Positions 9,222-15,477 of a stretch of DNA of 41,963 bases are shown here, in pieces. The stretch is from an uncultured Lachnospiraceae bacterium (GTDB lineage: Bacteria; Bacillota; Clostridia; Lachnospirales; Lachnospiraceae), in the NCBI GenBank assembly GCA_902764045.1, contig CACWUI010000001.1:1-41963 (forward strand), in the 5' to 3' direction. The notes below the pieces were generated by a model. The model saw only the letters and a list, made by a program, of their open reading frames with translations, had not been told where the DNA came from and did no database searches. A program made the translations under genes and the position numbers. Within the stretch, counting starts at the first letter, position 1. Every line of letters begins with the position of its first letter.

Positions 9222-9302
9222 GAAATATTTACGGCTATTGATAAATTGTTTGAAGAAGATCGGAGGGCTATTGCGGGAGACCGGAGGACGGTTCGAGGAG
9301 AC
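9193..9302. repeat. Direct repeat B, copy 1 (toxin promoter block)
   Basis: About 110 bases nearly identical to 12345-12455 (about ten differences and one indel). It contains the leftward promoter and ends in a half-arm of the GGACGGTTCGAGGAGAC repeat. In both places the block sits immediately upstream of a leftward gene: the toxin here, yhcG at the second copy. Confidence 0.85.
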
Positions 9303-9304
9303 AG

Positions 9305-9349
9305 GGTGACAGTTTTCTGTCTCCCATATGGAGACTGAGAACTGTCACC
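9305..9349. repeat. Palindromic repeat overlapping the end of the AraC gene
   Basis: 20-base inverted arms (9305-9324 and 9330-9349; GGTGACAGTT...) with two mismatches around a 5-base loop. The right arm includes the stop codon and last codon of the AraC-type gene, so insertion or expansion of the repeat may have reset the protein's C-terminus. It could also act as a transcription end for that gene. Confidence 0.8.
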
Positions 9350-10199
9350 ATTGATCACCTTTCCTGTATTCCAAAGGAGTGCATCCGTATTGTCGTTTAA
9401 AGAGACGATTATAATAACTCTGATCAGTAAAACCGCAATCAAGAGCGATCTTAGCTATGCTTTCATTAGTTGTCCTGAGCATATCGCGGCTGATCTCAAG
9501 ACGATGCATATTTAAAAAATTAACAGGCGTCAAATTGGTATATTGTTTAAAAAGCTTTGAGCACTGACTCCGGCTGATATGCCCTGCGGCTGCGATATCA
9601 TCAAGTGTTATCGGTTCACTGAAGTGCTCATATATGTATTCAGCCATCTTCTGTTGTATGAATTGGTTTTCCTCTACGGGAGCAGGAGCAGGTCCCGATA
9701 CATAAGCTTTATAAAGATGCCACATTATCTTATAAAGTATAGATAGCATTTCAAGTTCGGATCCGTCTTCATCCCGTTTTTTTATTTCCTCAATTTCAGA
9801 AATATAATTATTTATTTCCGCAGCATGACTGTCGCTTCCTTCAAATCGTAAATGGGAAAAGCCTTTATCTTCTAAAAAAATCCTGATATATCTTTCATAG
9901 ACAGCAGGTATATTCTTAAGGAGATCTGCTCCGATGATAAGGATACGGTGGCTGCTGTTTTCGTCCGTAGGGTAAAGGGCATGCAGACGGTCATGATTTA
10001 TAAAGCAAATGTCGCCTTTTTTAAGGTCAAAGGGAGAATCCTCTGTCTGGCACCTGATAGAACCTTTAAGGACAGATATGATCTCAATATCTTTATGCAT
10101 GTGGGACATTTCGCTGTGTGTCTTATGCTCACCAAGACATTCTCTGCAGGTAAAGACCGGCAACTCTCTCGTGTTATAGTGAATGGTATCTATAAACAT
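9345..10199 (-). CDS. AraC/XylS-family transcriptional regulator with cupin sensor
   Basis: 284 residues. Residues about 25-85 have the cupin-like sensor pattern seen in AraC proteins (MHKDIEI, DLKKGDICFIN). Residues about 185-280 form two helix-turn-helix motifs with the family signature (TLDDIAAAGHISRSQCSKLFK ... IAKIALDCGFTDQSYYNRLFKR, then GCTPLEYR). The start is supported by AAGGAG 7-8 bases upstream. It is divergent from the Cys-repeat peptide gene at 10410, whose promoter has a good -10 and a poor -35, as expected for an activator-dependent promoter, so it may control that gene. The inducing ligand is unknown. Confidence 0.9.
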   Translation of the reverse strand: MFIDTIHYNTRELPVFTCRECLGEHKTHSEMSHMHKDIEIISVLKGSIRCQTEDSPFDLKKGDICFINHDRLHALYPTDENSSHRILIIGADLLKNIPAVYERYIRIFLEDKGFSHLRFEGSDSHAAEINNYISEIEEIKKRDEDGSELEMLSILYKIMWHLYKAYVSGPAPAPVEENQFIQQKMAEYIYEHFSEPITLDDIAAAGHISRSQCSKLFKQYTNLTPVNFLNMHRLEISRDMLRTTNESIAKIALDCGFTDQSYYNRLFKRQYGCTPLEYRKGDQW

Positions 10200-10331
10200 T
10201 AAATACTCCTTATTTTAAAAAACGTGCTAATGGCAGATATTTTAACACATTTTTACGGAAGAGAGGTCCAAATATAGAAAATAATCCTATTTTAATGAAA
10301 AAAAGTTCAATATTTATGTCGATATATGGAA

Positions 10332-10337
10332 TATAAT
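10332..10337 (+). promoter_or_regulatory. -10 box for the Cys-repeat peptide gene
   Basis: TATAAT at 10332-10337 with no good -35 hexamer at 16-18 bases. The divergent AraC-type regulator is the natural candidate activator. The region 10200-10331 is AT-rich and otherwise holds no gene. Confidence 0.5.
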
Positions 10338-10409
10338 GCAATCATCCTTAAAACATCGAAAACAGACCGAACAACAATTTTAAAAACCAAAAAAAGGGAG
10401 GTAATTATT

Positions 10410-10646
10410 ATGAGAAATTATAACAGTACAAGCAGATGCTTACCGGGCTACAACAGCTGCGGTGTAGAAAATGGCCGAAGGAGTCAGTCAGAGGTAAAGG
10501 CGCCGGTATCCGGTAAAATGTCATGCAAGCCGGGATATAACAACTGTGCTATCGGCGGAGAGCCAAGACCAAGGACTGTACATGCAAAGGCAAGCGACGG
10601 AAACGGCAACAGGTGTAAGCCGGGATTTAACAGCTGCCATATCTGA
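10410..10646 (+). CDS. Small peptide with three C-x-PG-[YF]-N-[SN]-C repeats
   Basis: The ATG at 10410 is chosen because GGGAGG lies 8-9 bases upstream; an in-frame ATG at 10326 overlaps the -10 box and is not usable. The 78-residue product contains three near-identical units: RCLPGYNSC near the N-terminus, SCKPGYNNC in the middle and RCKPGFNSC at the end, joined by Gly/Arg/Lys/Ser-rich linkers. It has no signal peptide or membrane segment. Six cysteines in pairs spaced seven apart could form disulfides, bind metal or be cores of a modified peptide. No modification enzyme or exporter is adjacent. I do not recognise the family. It is monocistronic and followed by a terminator at 10731. Confidence 0.75.
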   Translation: MRNYNSTSRCLPGYNSCGVENGRRSQSEVKAPVSGKMSCKPGYNNCAIGGEPRPRTVHAKASDGNGNRCKPGFNSCHI

Positions 10647-10730
10647 TGGTCTGTGCAGGGAAAGCAGTTGTATATATAATATCAACAGAAAGGATAAAAC
10701 GAGTGGATTTTAAGGAAAAAATAAGAAAGA

Positions 10731-10768
10731 AAAAATGATCGAAGAAGACCTTCGATCATTTTTTTTTG
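10731..10768 (+). terminator. Terminator downstream of the Cys-repeat peptide
   Basis: A perfect 12-bp stem AAATGATCGAAG / CTTCGATCATTT followed by T8. Between it and the peptide gene (10647-10730) there is only an 11-codon GTG frame (10702-10737) with an AAAGGA site, too short to call as a gene. Confidence 0.85.
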
Positions 10769-10836
10769 AGATTATGGGGATCCGGAGAAGGTGCTTGACA
10801 TTTGGCTACCAACTTATTTGCCGTCCGGCCATTACC
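10769..10836. pseudogene. Scar: fragment of a thpR copy joined to the tail of a toxin copy
   Basis: 10769-10804 matches the inside of the thpR gene (13766-13802; codes DYGNPEKVLD there) with a few mismatches. It is directly joined to 10804-10836, which matches the 3' end of the small toxin gene on the minus strand (W-L/P-D-G-K-stop and the following GTTGGTAGC). Both are too short to work. The scar shows that thpR-like and toxin-like units once neighboured each other here and were deleted. Confidence 0.65.
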
Positions 10837-10854
10837 TTTCTTTACAGGGCACCG

Positions 10855-10992
10855 ATGATAGAGCTGAATCCCCTTAATACCAGAGCAATGGCAGATAATT
10901 ATGTGGAAAACATCGGAATATCTGATGCCAAAGCCATTGATATGGCACGAATGACAAAGAAGTTCTTATTGACGAAAGACGACGAACTTTGA
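10855..10992 (+). pseudogene. Unrecognised 45-codon gene fragment
   Basis: An open frame starting ATGATAGAGCTG and ending at TGA 10990-10992 codes a hydrophilic 45-residue peptide with an ordinary composition (NYVENIGISDAKAIDMARM). There is no good ribosome binding site. It lies between scars of other genes, so I read it as the end of a lost gene. No family recognised. Confidence 0.35.
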
Positions 10993-11040
10993 CAAAAACA
11001 GTAAGGAACAGTAAAATTTTCTTAAAACAGTAATGAACAG
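10987..11040. repeat. Direct repeat C, copy 1 (ACAGTAA-rich)
   Basis: TTGAC(A/G)AAAACAGTAA(G/A)GAACAGTAAAA... followed by CTTAAAACAGTAA; a second copy is at 13390-13448 with about ten differences. Each copy contains three or four ACAGTAA units. Copy 2 comes just before remnants of a nuclease/ATPase-type gene. The remaining stretch 11041-11111 shows no convincing gene. Confidence 0.7.
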
Positions 11041-11111
11041 AAAAGAGGAAAAATATGGAAAACAAATCAGGTTATGGCGCTGGGTAGGCCTGTTGCTTAT
11101 GGGATTTTGTA

Positions 11112-12254
11112 CTATTTATCAGTATTATCATCTAATTCCGGATGTTGCACATAAAACATTTCTTTTTGTGATTCAATTTCTGCTCGTAATTGCTCTTCTG
11201 TAGGTAGGCAAAGACGATATTTACTGGCAAAAAGCTGTTCATTTCCATGTAAGATCGAATATCGTGCGATATCCTCATCTGTCTCAGAGCACAAAACGAT
11301 ACCAAGTGTAGGATTATCCTCCGGTTGTTTTCTTAATTCGTCGTACATCCTGACATACATATCCATTTGACCCACGTCCTGATGCGTTATCTTTCCAATT
11401 TTCAAATCTACTAAAACAAAGCATTTTAAGATATAATTATAAAATACAATGTCTATATAATAATCTTCCTTCTCTGTATGAATTCGCTGTTGCCGTTCCA
11501 CAAAAGCAAAGCCTTTTCCTATCTCCATCATAAACTTTTCCAAATTTACAATAATATTTTTCTCAAGCTCCGGTTCATGATATTTTCTATTTTCTTCCAT
11601 TCCTAAGAAATCGGCAATAATAGGATTTCTTAAAAATTCATATTTTTTCCGGTAAGGGTTTACATTTTCTTTCATTTCTTCCTCGACCGACTTTTTATCA
11701 GTCGATAAAAGCGTTCGTTCATAATACTGTGTATTAATATTCCGCCTCAATGTATGTACAGACCATGACTGTTCTATAGCCTCTTTCTCATACCATGCCC
11801 TTGCTTCAGAATCAGAGACCTGAAGTAAACGTTCATAATGAGACCATGTAAGAATTCTTCTATCTTTATTAATTATTGCACTTTCACTAAATTGTGGGGT
11901 CAGCGTCCCCATAACCTTTGAATTAAAGACACTATCTGATTGTGGGGTCAGTGTCCCCACAATCTCCGGATAAGTCTGATAAAACTGCACATATCTATAA
12001 AGAGAGCGTTTATCAAAACCCTTACCATATTTTTGAGTTAGCTCTTCGGATAATTTAGATATGATACCCTCACCGTATCTTTCATTTCGTGAACCATTCA
12101 TATTTTCTCTTGAGATACGCATACCAAGGAGCCAGTTTCGAAGTACCAGTACTGTATTTACAGATGTCATTGCAGACTGTTGGGCATTTTCTACAATACT
12201 ATCTAAATCCCTTTGCAAATCATCCGACATATTGTATTCAATAAGCTCATTCAT
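11112..12254 (-). CDS. yhcG: YhcG/DUF1016-family PDDEXK nuclease
   Basis: 380 residues. The N-terminal half matches the DUF1016 N-domain (VLVLRNWLLGMRI, YGEGIISKLSEELTQKYGKGF, LYRYVQFY, LTWSHYERLL). The C-terminal half is the PDDEXK nuclease domain with YYIDIVFYN, VLVDLKIGKI and GQMDMYVR carrying the expected D and D-x-K residues. The family is a putative nuclease linked to restriction and defence islands. Start ATG 12252-12254 has GGAGA upstream. The gene is read from a duplicated toxin promoter (12345-12373). The N-domain contains a 16-residue in-frame repeat beginning GTLTPQ, encoded around two copies of a small palindrome (11893 and 11941). Confidence 0.85.
   Translation of the reverse strand: MNELIEYNMSDDLQRDLDSIVENAQQSAMTSVNTVLVLRNWLLGMRISRENMNGSRNERYGEGIISKLSEELTQKYGKGFDKRSLYRYVQFYQTYPEIVGTLTPQSDSVFNSKVMGTLTPQFSESAIINKDRRILTWSHYERLLQVSDSEARAWYEKEAIEQSWSVHTLRRNINTQYYERTLLSTDKKSVEEEMKENVNPYRKKYEFLRNPIIADFLGMEENRKYHEPELEKNIIVNLEKFMMEIGKGFAFVERQQRIHTEKEDYYIDIVFYNYILKCFVLVDLKIGKITHQDVGQMDMYVRMYDELRKQPEDNPTLGIVLCSETDEDIARYSILHGNEQLFASKYRLCLPTEEQLRAEIESQKEMFYVQHPELDDNTDK
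11893..11960. repeat. Two copies of a small palindrome 48 bases apart inside yhcG
   Basis: TGTGGGGTCAG(C/T)GTCCCCA occurs at 11893 and 11941. Each unit is itself palindromic (GTGGGG / CCCCAC) and the 48-base offset preserves the reading frame, so the protein gains a second GTLTPQ segment. Confidence 0.75.
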
Positions 12255-12344
12255 TAATTAGTCTCCATCTTTTTTAACGAGAATTTGCAACAACAAATAC
12301 CCCCCCTCCTTTTCCGTATCCGAATCGGTGGTGGTAGATGTATG

Positions 12345-12373
12345 ATTGTAACATATGTTCGCTATTTTATCAA
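12345..12373 (-). promoter_or_regulatory. Toxin-type promoter driving yhcG
   Basis: Minus-strand TTGATA (12368-12373), 17-base spacer, TACAAT (12345-12350), identical in hexamers and spacing to the toxin promoter at 9193-9221. The leader towards yhcG still has a strong AAAGGAGG site (minus strand, about 12302-12314) followed by TTGTTG and a 12-codon frame ending just before yhcG, which looks like the stump of a toxin reading frame. Confidence 0.75.
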
Positions 12374-12455
12374 GAAATATTTACGGCTATTGATAAATTA
12401 TTTAAAGAAGATCGGAGGGCGATTACAGGAGACCGGGGGACGGGTTCGAGGAGAC
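12345..12455. repeat. Direct repeat B, copy 2
   Basis: About 111 bases matching 9193-9302. It carries the yhcG promoter and a half-arm of the GGACGG...GAGGAGAC repeat, and stops just before the promoter of the second antitoxin-like RNA. Confidence 0.85.
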
Positions 12456-12483
12456 TTTACAATTTGACGAAGTGTTGTACAAT
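12456..12483 (+). promoter_or_regulatory. Promoter of the second antitoxin-like RNA
   Basis: TTTACA (12456-12461), 16-base spacer, TACAAT (12478-12483). A second hexamer, TTGACG, overlaps the spacer at 12464. It points rightwards into the RNA at about 12490. Confidence 0.65.
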
Positions 12484-12489
12484 GCTATG

Positions 12490-12550
12490 GAAACAAGGAT
12501 TCCAATATGAAACAACGAAACCCCCTGAGCAGCAACTCAGGGGGTTTCTA
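12490..12550 (+). ncRNA. Orphan second copy of the antitoxin-like RNA
   Basis: Matches 8960-9018 over AAACAA(A/G)GA, the TCCAA segment, ACAACGAAA and the CCCCTGAGC(G/A)GCAACTCAGGGG terminator. Its targeting segment reads TCCAATATGAAACA instead of TCCAAGTAAAACA, so it would match a different toxin start region. No toxin reading frame is left between it and the next gene at 12656, nor elsewhere in the window. The rest of 12551-12655 shows no other gene. Confidence 0.6.
12518..12547. terminator. Terminator of the orphan antitoxin-like RNA
   Basis: A perfect stem AAACCCCCTGAG / CTCAGGGGGTTT with loop CAGCAA, homologous to the terminator at 8985-9014. Confidence 0.8.
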
Positions 12551-12655
12551 TTCCATTCTCTTACCAATTCAACCACAGGTTAAATGACATCAGCCTCCCG
12601 GTGTTTTATACTGTAAGCATGACAAGGAAATGCATTAAAAAGGGAGGAGAGAATC

Positions 12656-13042
12656 ATGGCAGATAAGATGCTGGTGACACAGGCACTTGATGAGAGAGAC
12701 CTGCTTGTAAAAAAGATCAGGGACAAGATCGCAAAGGCAAGCTTTGTGGATACCATCAAGCCAAACGAAGAGAAGGTGCTTGATGCCAGGGTGTCCCGTG
12801 ATGAATTTGCAAAGGATGCTGAGAGCATGCGGCTGTCCATTCTCGGGAAAGACACCAAGGTAAAGGAGGACAAGCCCCTTGAGGTTGTGGACGCATATGT
12901 GCGTGAAAATACCACGGAGCTTGTGGATCCCCTGGATGTGCAAAAGAAGGTGGCTAAACTGAAGGAAAAGCGGGACACACTGCTTACGGAGCTGGATACC
13001 CAGATCAAGGTGTCCAATGCCACTACATTTATAGAGATTTAA
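12656..13042 (+). CDS. Hypothetical helical protein, 128 residues
   Basis: The start is supported by AAAGGGAGGAGAG just upstream of ATG 12656. The product is highly charged and predicted mostly helical, with heptad-like Leu/Val spacing in residues 5-35 and 95-120 (coiled coil likely). It has no Cys, signal peptide or membrane segment. The layout (N-terminal helix with repeated ER/KK, C-terminal LDTQIKVSNATT) is vaguely like DIP1984/DUF6847 proteins, but I am not confident. Its codon use is richer in GTG/CTG/ACC than its neighbours, suggesting separate acquisition. Function unknown. Confidence 0.7.
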   Translation: MADKMLVTQALDERDLLVKKIRDKIAKASFVDTIKPNEEKVLDARVSRDEFAKDAESMRLSILGKDTKVKEDKPLEVVDAYVRENTTELVDPLDVQKKVAKLKEKRDTLLTELDTQIKVSNATTFIEI

Positions 13043-13346
13043 AAATTAAATATTGTTTGCCTGCAACACGAAAACTTCAAACCCGGTTTCCCGATAACAG
13101 GGTTACGTTATAAAGGTTAAAACAGGATCCTATCGAAGGTAAAAATCGATACAGAAGATATAAACTGTTTTTTCTTTTTGGTAAATGGTGAATCGTAAAA
13201 GATTAACTGTTCTTTTCTTAAGCTTAAACCGCAAACCGAAAACTTTTTTTAAGACATAGCAATATGTTGAAATCCATGAAAAAGGTTAGGGCGCCAAACC
13301 GGTTGGTCTGAAGAGATCCTCATGGCTGTGTTGTGGGCTTTTTTTA
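13043..13346. other. Non-coding stretch, no gene seen
   Basis: No reading frame with a ribosome binding site was found. One possible hairpin with a T-run lies at 13121-13181 (AAACAG ... CTGTTT with an inner TATCG / CGATA pair, then TTTCTTTTT), which may be a terminator or the end of an RNA. Another T-run at 13338 follows GTTGTGGGC. Confidence 0.4.
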
Positions 13347-13385
13347 TTGAGAATATTTATAGTTTTACAATTTGACGAAAAATGA
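13347..13385 (+). pseudogene. Remnant of the start of a second thpR copy
   Basis: TTG AGA ATA TTT ATA GTT TTA CAA TTT GAC codes (M)RIFIVLQFD, matching MRLFIALQFD at the start of thpR (13626), then stops at TGA 13383. It is immediately followed by repeat C copy 2. Confidence 0.6.
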
Positions 13386-13389
13386 CGAA

Positions 13390-13448
13390 ACTTGACGAAA
13401 ACAGTAAAGAACAGTAAAACTATCTTAAAACAGTAAAGAACAGTAAAA
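13390..13448. repeat. Direct repeat C, copy 2 (ACAGTAA-rich)
   Basis: Second copy of the ACAGTAA-rich block at 10987-11040. In both places it follows a degenerate gene end and precedes noncoding sequence. Confidence 0.7.
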
Positions 13449-13500
13449 GCGGAAGTTGGGTAATGTATGACCAATCACTATTTTCTTGTGTTCGGAAAAG

Positions 13501-13608
13501 AACTCGTACAAAAAAGGAATTGTTGATGGAAATACACATGGCTATGTGTCGTTTACATTGCCGCTTTTTGAAAACTATGTTTCGGATAATTTTGACGGGG
13601 AGATTTAA
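13501..13608 (+). pseudogene. C-terminal fragment of a lost gene
   Basis: An open frame ending at TAA 13606-13608 codes GIVDGNTHGYVSFTLPLFEN and a further short acidic tail. It has no start codon context and the frame is broken upstream. The sequence looks like a true protein C-terminus, possibly of an ATPase-type protein, but I cannot name it. Confidence 0.45.
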
Positions 13609-13625
13609 ACGGTAAAGGATTTATA

Positions 13626-14123
13626 ATGAGATTATTCATAGCTTTACAATTTGACGACAACATCCTTGACGCCCTGACAGGCTTTCAGGATGATCTGAAA
13701 AATAAAGGAGTGACCGGTAATTTTACCCGGCGTGAGAATCTGCACATTACCCTGGCATTTATCGGTGATTACGGAAATCCGGAGAAGGTGCTTGACGTTT
13801 TGGAGCAGGTGGAGTTTGATCCGGTTGAGATAAGTCTTAAGGGAGTCGGAAGCTTCAGGGATATCTTCTGGGCAGGGATAAAGGACAGCCCGGAGCTTGC
13901 GGGATATGTCAGGAGGCTCAGACGCGAACTTTCCGCACAGGGGATCCCCTATGATAAAAAGAAATTTGCACCCCACATTACACTGATACGAAAGGCGTCA
14001 TACATTGGAGGAGGAAATATCCCCGTGGATGATCCGCCTGCGGGGAATATGACGGCAACAAGGGCGTTCCTTATGAAGTCAGAGCGCGGTAAGCGGGGGA
14101 TGATTTACACCGAGTTGGGGTGA
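13626..14123 (+). CDS. thpR: RNA 2',3'-cyclic phosphodiesterase (2'-5' RNA ligase family)
   Basis: 165 residues with the two H-x-T-x signatures of the 2H phosphoesterase family: LHITLAFIG (His about 40) and APHITLIRKA (second His about 119). Family enzymes open 2',3'-cyclic phosphate ends of RNA and can ligate tRNA halves in vitro. The opening MRLFIALQFDD is typical. It is slightly shorter than the usual 175-190 residues. Fragments of two further copies are at 10769-10804 and 13347-13385, so this is the surviving member of a small duplicated set. The upstream ribosome binding site is weak (AAAGGA, 7 bases away). Confidence 0.85.
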   Translation: MRLFIALQFDDNILDALTGFQDDLKNKGVTGNFTRRENLHITLAFIGDYGNPEKVLDVLEQVEFDPVEISLKGVGSFRDIFWAGIKDSPELAGYVRRLRRELSAQGIPYDKKKFAPHITLIRKASYIGGGNIPVDDPPAGNMTATRAFLMKSERGKRGMIYTELG

Positions 14124-14138
14124 ATATTATATTTGTGA

Positions 14139-14169
14139 GGAGACAGGGGGGGGACGGTTTTCTGTCTCC
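14139..14169. repeat. Short palindromic repeat of the GGGGACGGTT family
   Basis: GGAGACAG (14139-14146) and CTGTCTCC (14162-14169) flank GGGGGGGACGGTTTT. It lies 16 bases after the thpR stop codon. Confidence 0.7.
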
Positions 14170-14175
14170 CTTTAT

Positions 14176-14313
14176 CTATATACAAAAGAATTACTATGTG
14201 CCTTTGAATCAGAAACAGTAGAATTTAAAAAGAGCACTTCTGAACTGAAAGAAGGGATTATTTCTATTGCAAGCATTAAGTGCTTTTTTCTGAAAATGAA
14301 CCTGTTTTATTGA
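14176..14313 (+). pseudogene. Remnant of an AlbA_2 (Schlafen-type) domain protein
   Basis: The frame codes ESETVEFKKSTSELKEGI then ISIAS, matching the opening E-x-x-x-(V/L)EFK-S--EL-E-I--I-A signature of AlbA_2/divergent AAA-4 DNA-binding proteins, and then runs into unrelated sequence and stops at TGA 14311. A second open scrap (about 14293-14370, ERKGTDYNGSWIVKERG) is another unidentified fragment. Neither can be functional. Confidence 0.5.
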
Positions 14314-14370
14314 AAATAGAACGAAAAGGAACTGATTACAATGGTTCATGGATTGTGAAGGAAAGAGGAT

Positions 14371-14409
14371 AAAGAAAAAAACACATTACATCAGTAGTGT
14401 GTTTTTTTG
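14371..14409 (+). terminator. Rho-independent terminator
   Basis: AAACACA(T)TAC pairs with GTAGTGTGTTT around ATCA, with A-rich and T-rich flanks, so it may work on both strands. From 14410 to 14569 I see no gene. Confidence 0.7.
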
Positions 14410-14569
14410 TTGCAGAAAAATAATGCAGGTTCATGGCATAGACAACCTTTTATTGTTATGATATACTTCGTCTGCGGTATTCTCCGTATCAAATCGTGGC
14501 AATCGCCAAACTTATCGGATGTTCAAAATTTAGATAAAAGAATTAAAAGTAAAAAGATTTTCTTTTTAA

Positions 14570-14600
14570 TAGCTAATTTGTGCTATAATAATATTAGCTA
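14570..14600 (+). promoter_or_regulatory. Operator/promoter of the Phd-PIN module
   Basis: Inverted arms TAGCTAAT (14570-14577) and ATTAGCTA (14593-14600) bracket the -10 box TATAAT (14584-14589). A palindrome enclosing the -10 fits autorepression by the antitoxin alone or with the toxin, as usual for Phd/YefM modules. The -35 is poor. Confidence 0.65.
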
Positions 14601-14620
14601 ATTATGAAAGGGGAATCAGT

Positions 14621-14857
14621 ATGATAGAAGCATCTGCTACGGAAATGCAAAATAATTTCGGGAGGTATTTAAGTATGGTTATGGAAGGCAACGAGGTTAT
14701 CGTGACTAAAAACGGAAAAAATGTACGGCGTTTTATTCCCCAGGATGCAGTGGTGTCATTTTTAAGTGATTCACTCAAAGGTGTTCTGAAAGGGAATTAC
14801 GATCTTAAAAAAGAAAATAAGGAAAGGCTGACGAAAAAATATGAAACTTCTCATTGA
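14621..14857 (+). CDS. Phd/YefM-family antitoxin
   Basis: 78 residues with the family's N-terminal DNA-binding pattern: A-T-EMQNNFGRYLSMVMEGNEVIVTKNGK then VRRFIP. The C-terminal part (residues 48-78) is the charged, probably disordered toxin-binding tail. A good site (AAAGGGGAATCAGT) precedes the ATG. The stop lies 17 bases inside the next gene, so the two are translated together. It should neutralise the PIN protein and repress the palindrome at 14570-14600. Confidence 0.9.
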   Translation: MIEASATEMQNNFGRYLSMVMEGNEVIVTKNGKNVRRFIPQDAVVSFLSDSLKGVLKGNYDLKKENKERLTKKYETSH

Positions 14858-15254
14858 TGCAAATATAGTCCTTGACGTTTTACAGGATCGAAAGCCCCAT
14901 GTGGATAATTCATTGCTGATATGGAAGCTTTGTGAAGCAGGGATGGCGGAAGGGCATATTCTGACTTTGTCTTTTGCAAATCTGGTTTATGTTATGAGAA
15001 AGGAAATGGATTTTGTAAAAATAGAAAACACATTTAATACCATGGCCCGTATTTTCTCATTTGCTGAGTTGAAACAGAGGGATTTGGGAAATGCAGCAGT
15101 TCTGCATTGGGAAGATTTTGAGGATGCATTGCAAAGCGTAACCGCCGAAAGGATCGGAGCGGACTACATTATTACAAGGAATGTAAAAGATTATGAAGGA
15201 AGTTGTGTGAAGGCGATCACGCCGGAGAGTTTTTTGAGCGGTTTTCAGATGTGA
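14841..15254 (+). CDS. PIN-domain ribonuclease toxin (VapC-like)
   Basis: 137 residues. PIN-domain acidic residues are in place: Asp6 in LLIDANIVLD, acidic residues in the DFEDALQ segment and Asp in ITRNVKDY near the end. PIN toxins of toxin-antitoxin modules are Mg-dependent RNases. The start overlaps the antitoxin gene by 17 bases. The reading frame after the TGA stays open for another 55 codons (15255-15422), see the separate entry. Confidence 0.9.
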   Translation: MKLLIDANIVLDVLQDRKPHVDNSLLIWKLCEAGMAEGHILTLSFANLVYVMRKEMDFVKIENTFNTMARIFSFAELKQRDLGNAAVLHWEDFEDALQSVTAERIGADYIITRNVKDYEGSCVKAITPESFLSGFQM

Positions 15255-15422
15255 GCCGAAGAGACAGAAAAACCGAATGTTTTATCAACCGTGACGGAAG
15301 AAAGCAAATTAAATGTGACACGCATGGCAACGGAGAGTGAGGATTCCGTTGAGAATGCAGGGGCCAAACAGGATAGCCCGAAAGAGGAGGAGGTTGTCAG
15401 TCATCTTGAAAAAAATATTTAG
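15255..15422 (+). pseudogene. Acidic 55-codon gene tail in frame with the PIN toxin
   Basis: Directly after the toxin stop the same frame runs open to TAG 15420-15422 with an acidic, Ser/Glu-rich composition (AEETEKPNVLSTVTEESKLN at its start). No start site is visible. It is most likely the leftover end of another gene, or the former C-terminus of a longer fusion; stop-codon readthrough is possible but unsupported. Confidence 0.4.
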
Positions 15423-15448
15423 GTATATTCCCTAAAATAGGCTATAAT
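15418..15448 (+). promoter_or_regulatory. Promoter with inverted repeat upstream of the OFA transporter
   Basis: TATAAT at 15443-15448. TTTAGG (15418-15423) and CCTAAA (15431-15436) form an inverted repeat over the -35 region. The arms resemble DtxR/MntR-type metalloregulator half-sites, though the spacing is not a clear match; the regulator is unknown. Confidence 0.5.
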
Positions 15449-15477
15449 GATCGTCAAACTATGTAAGAGGTCTGAAG

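Noticed and set aside
10735..10854. N-terminal part of an 85-codon frame
   Set aside because: It includes the terminator hairpin and the thpR/toxin scar; only the 45-codon end may be a real gene piece.
12285..12583. Two short overlapping frames in repeat B
   Set aside because: They read the reverse of the yhcG promoter block and the RNA gene and lack initiation sites.
14570..14600. Reading the TAGCTAAT palindrome as a terminator
   Set aside because: It encloses a -10 box and precedes a toxin-antitoxin pair, and there is no T-run.
14407..14601. 64-codon frame upstream of the Phd gene
   Set aside because: It overlaps the terminator and the operator palindrome and has no ribosome binding site.
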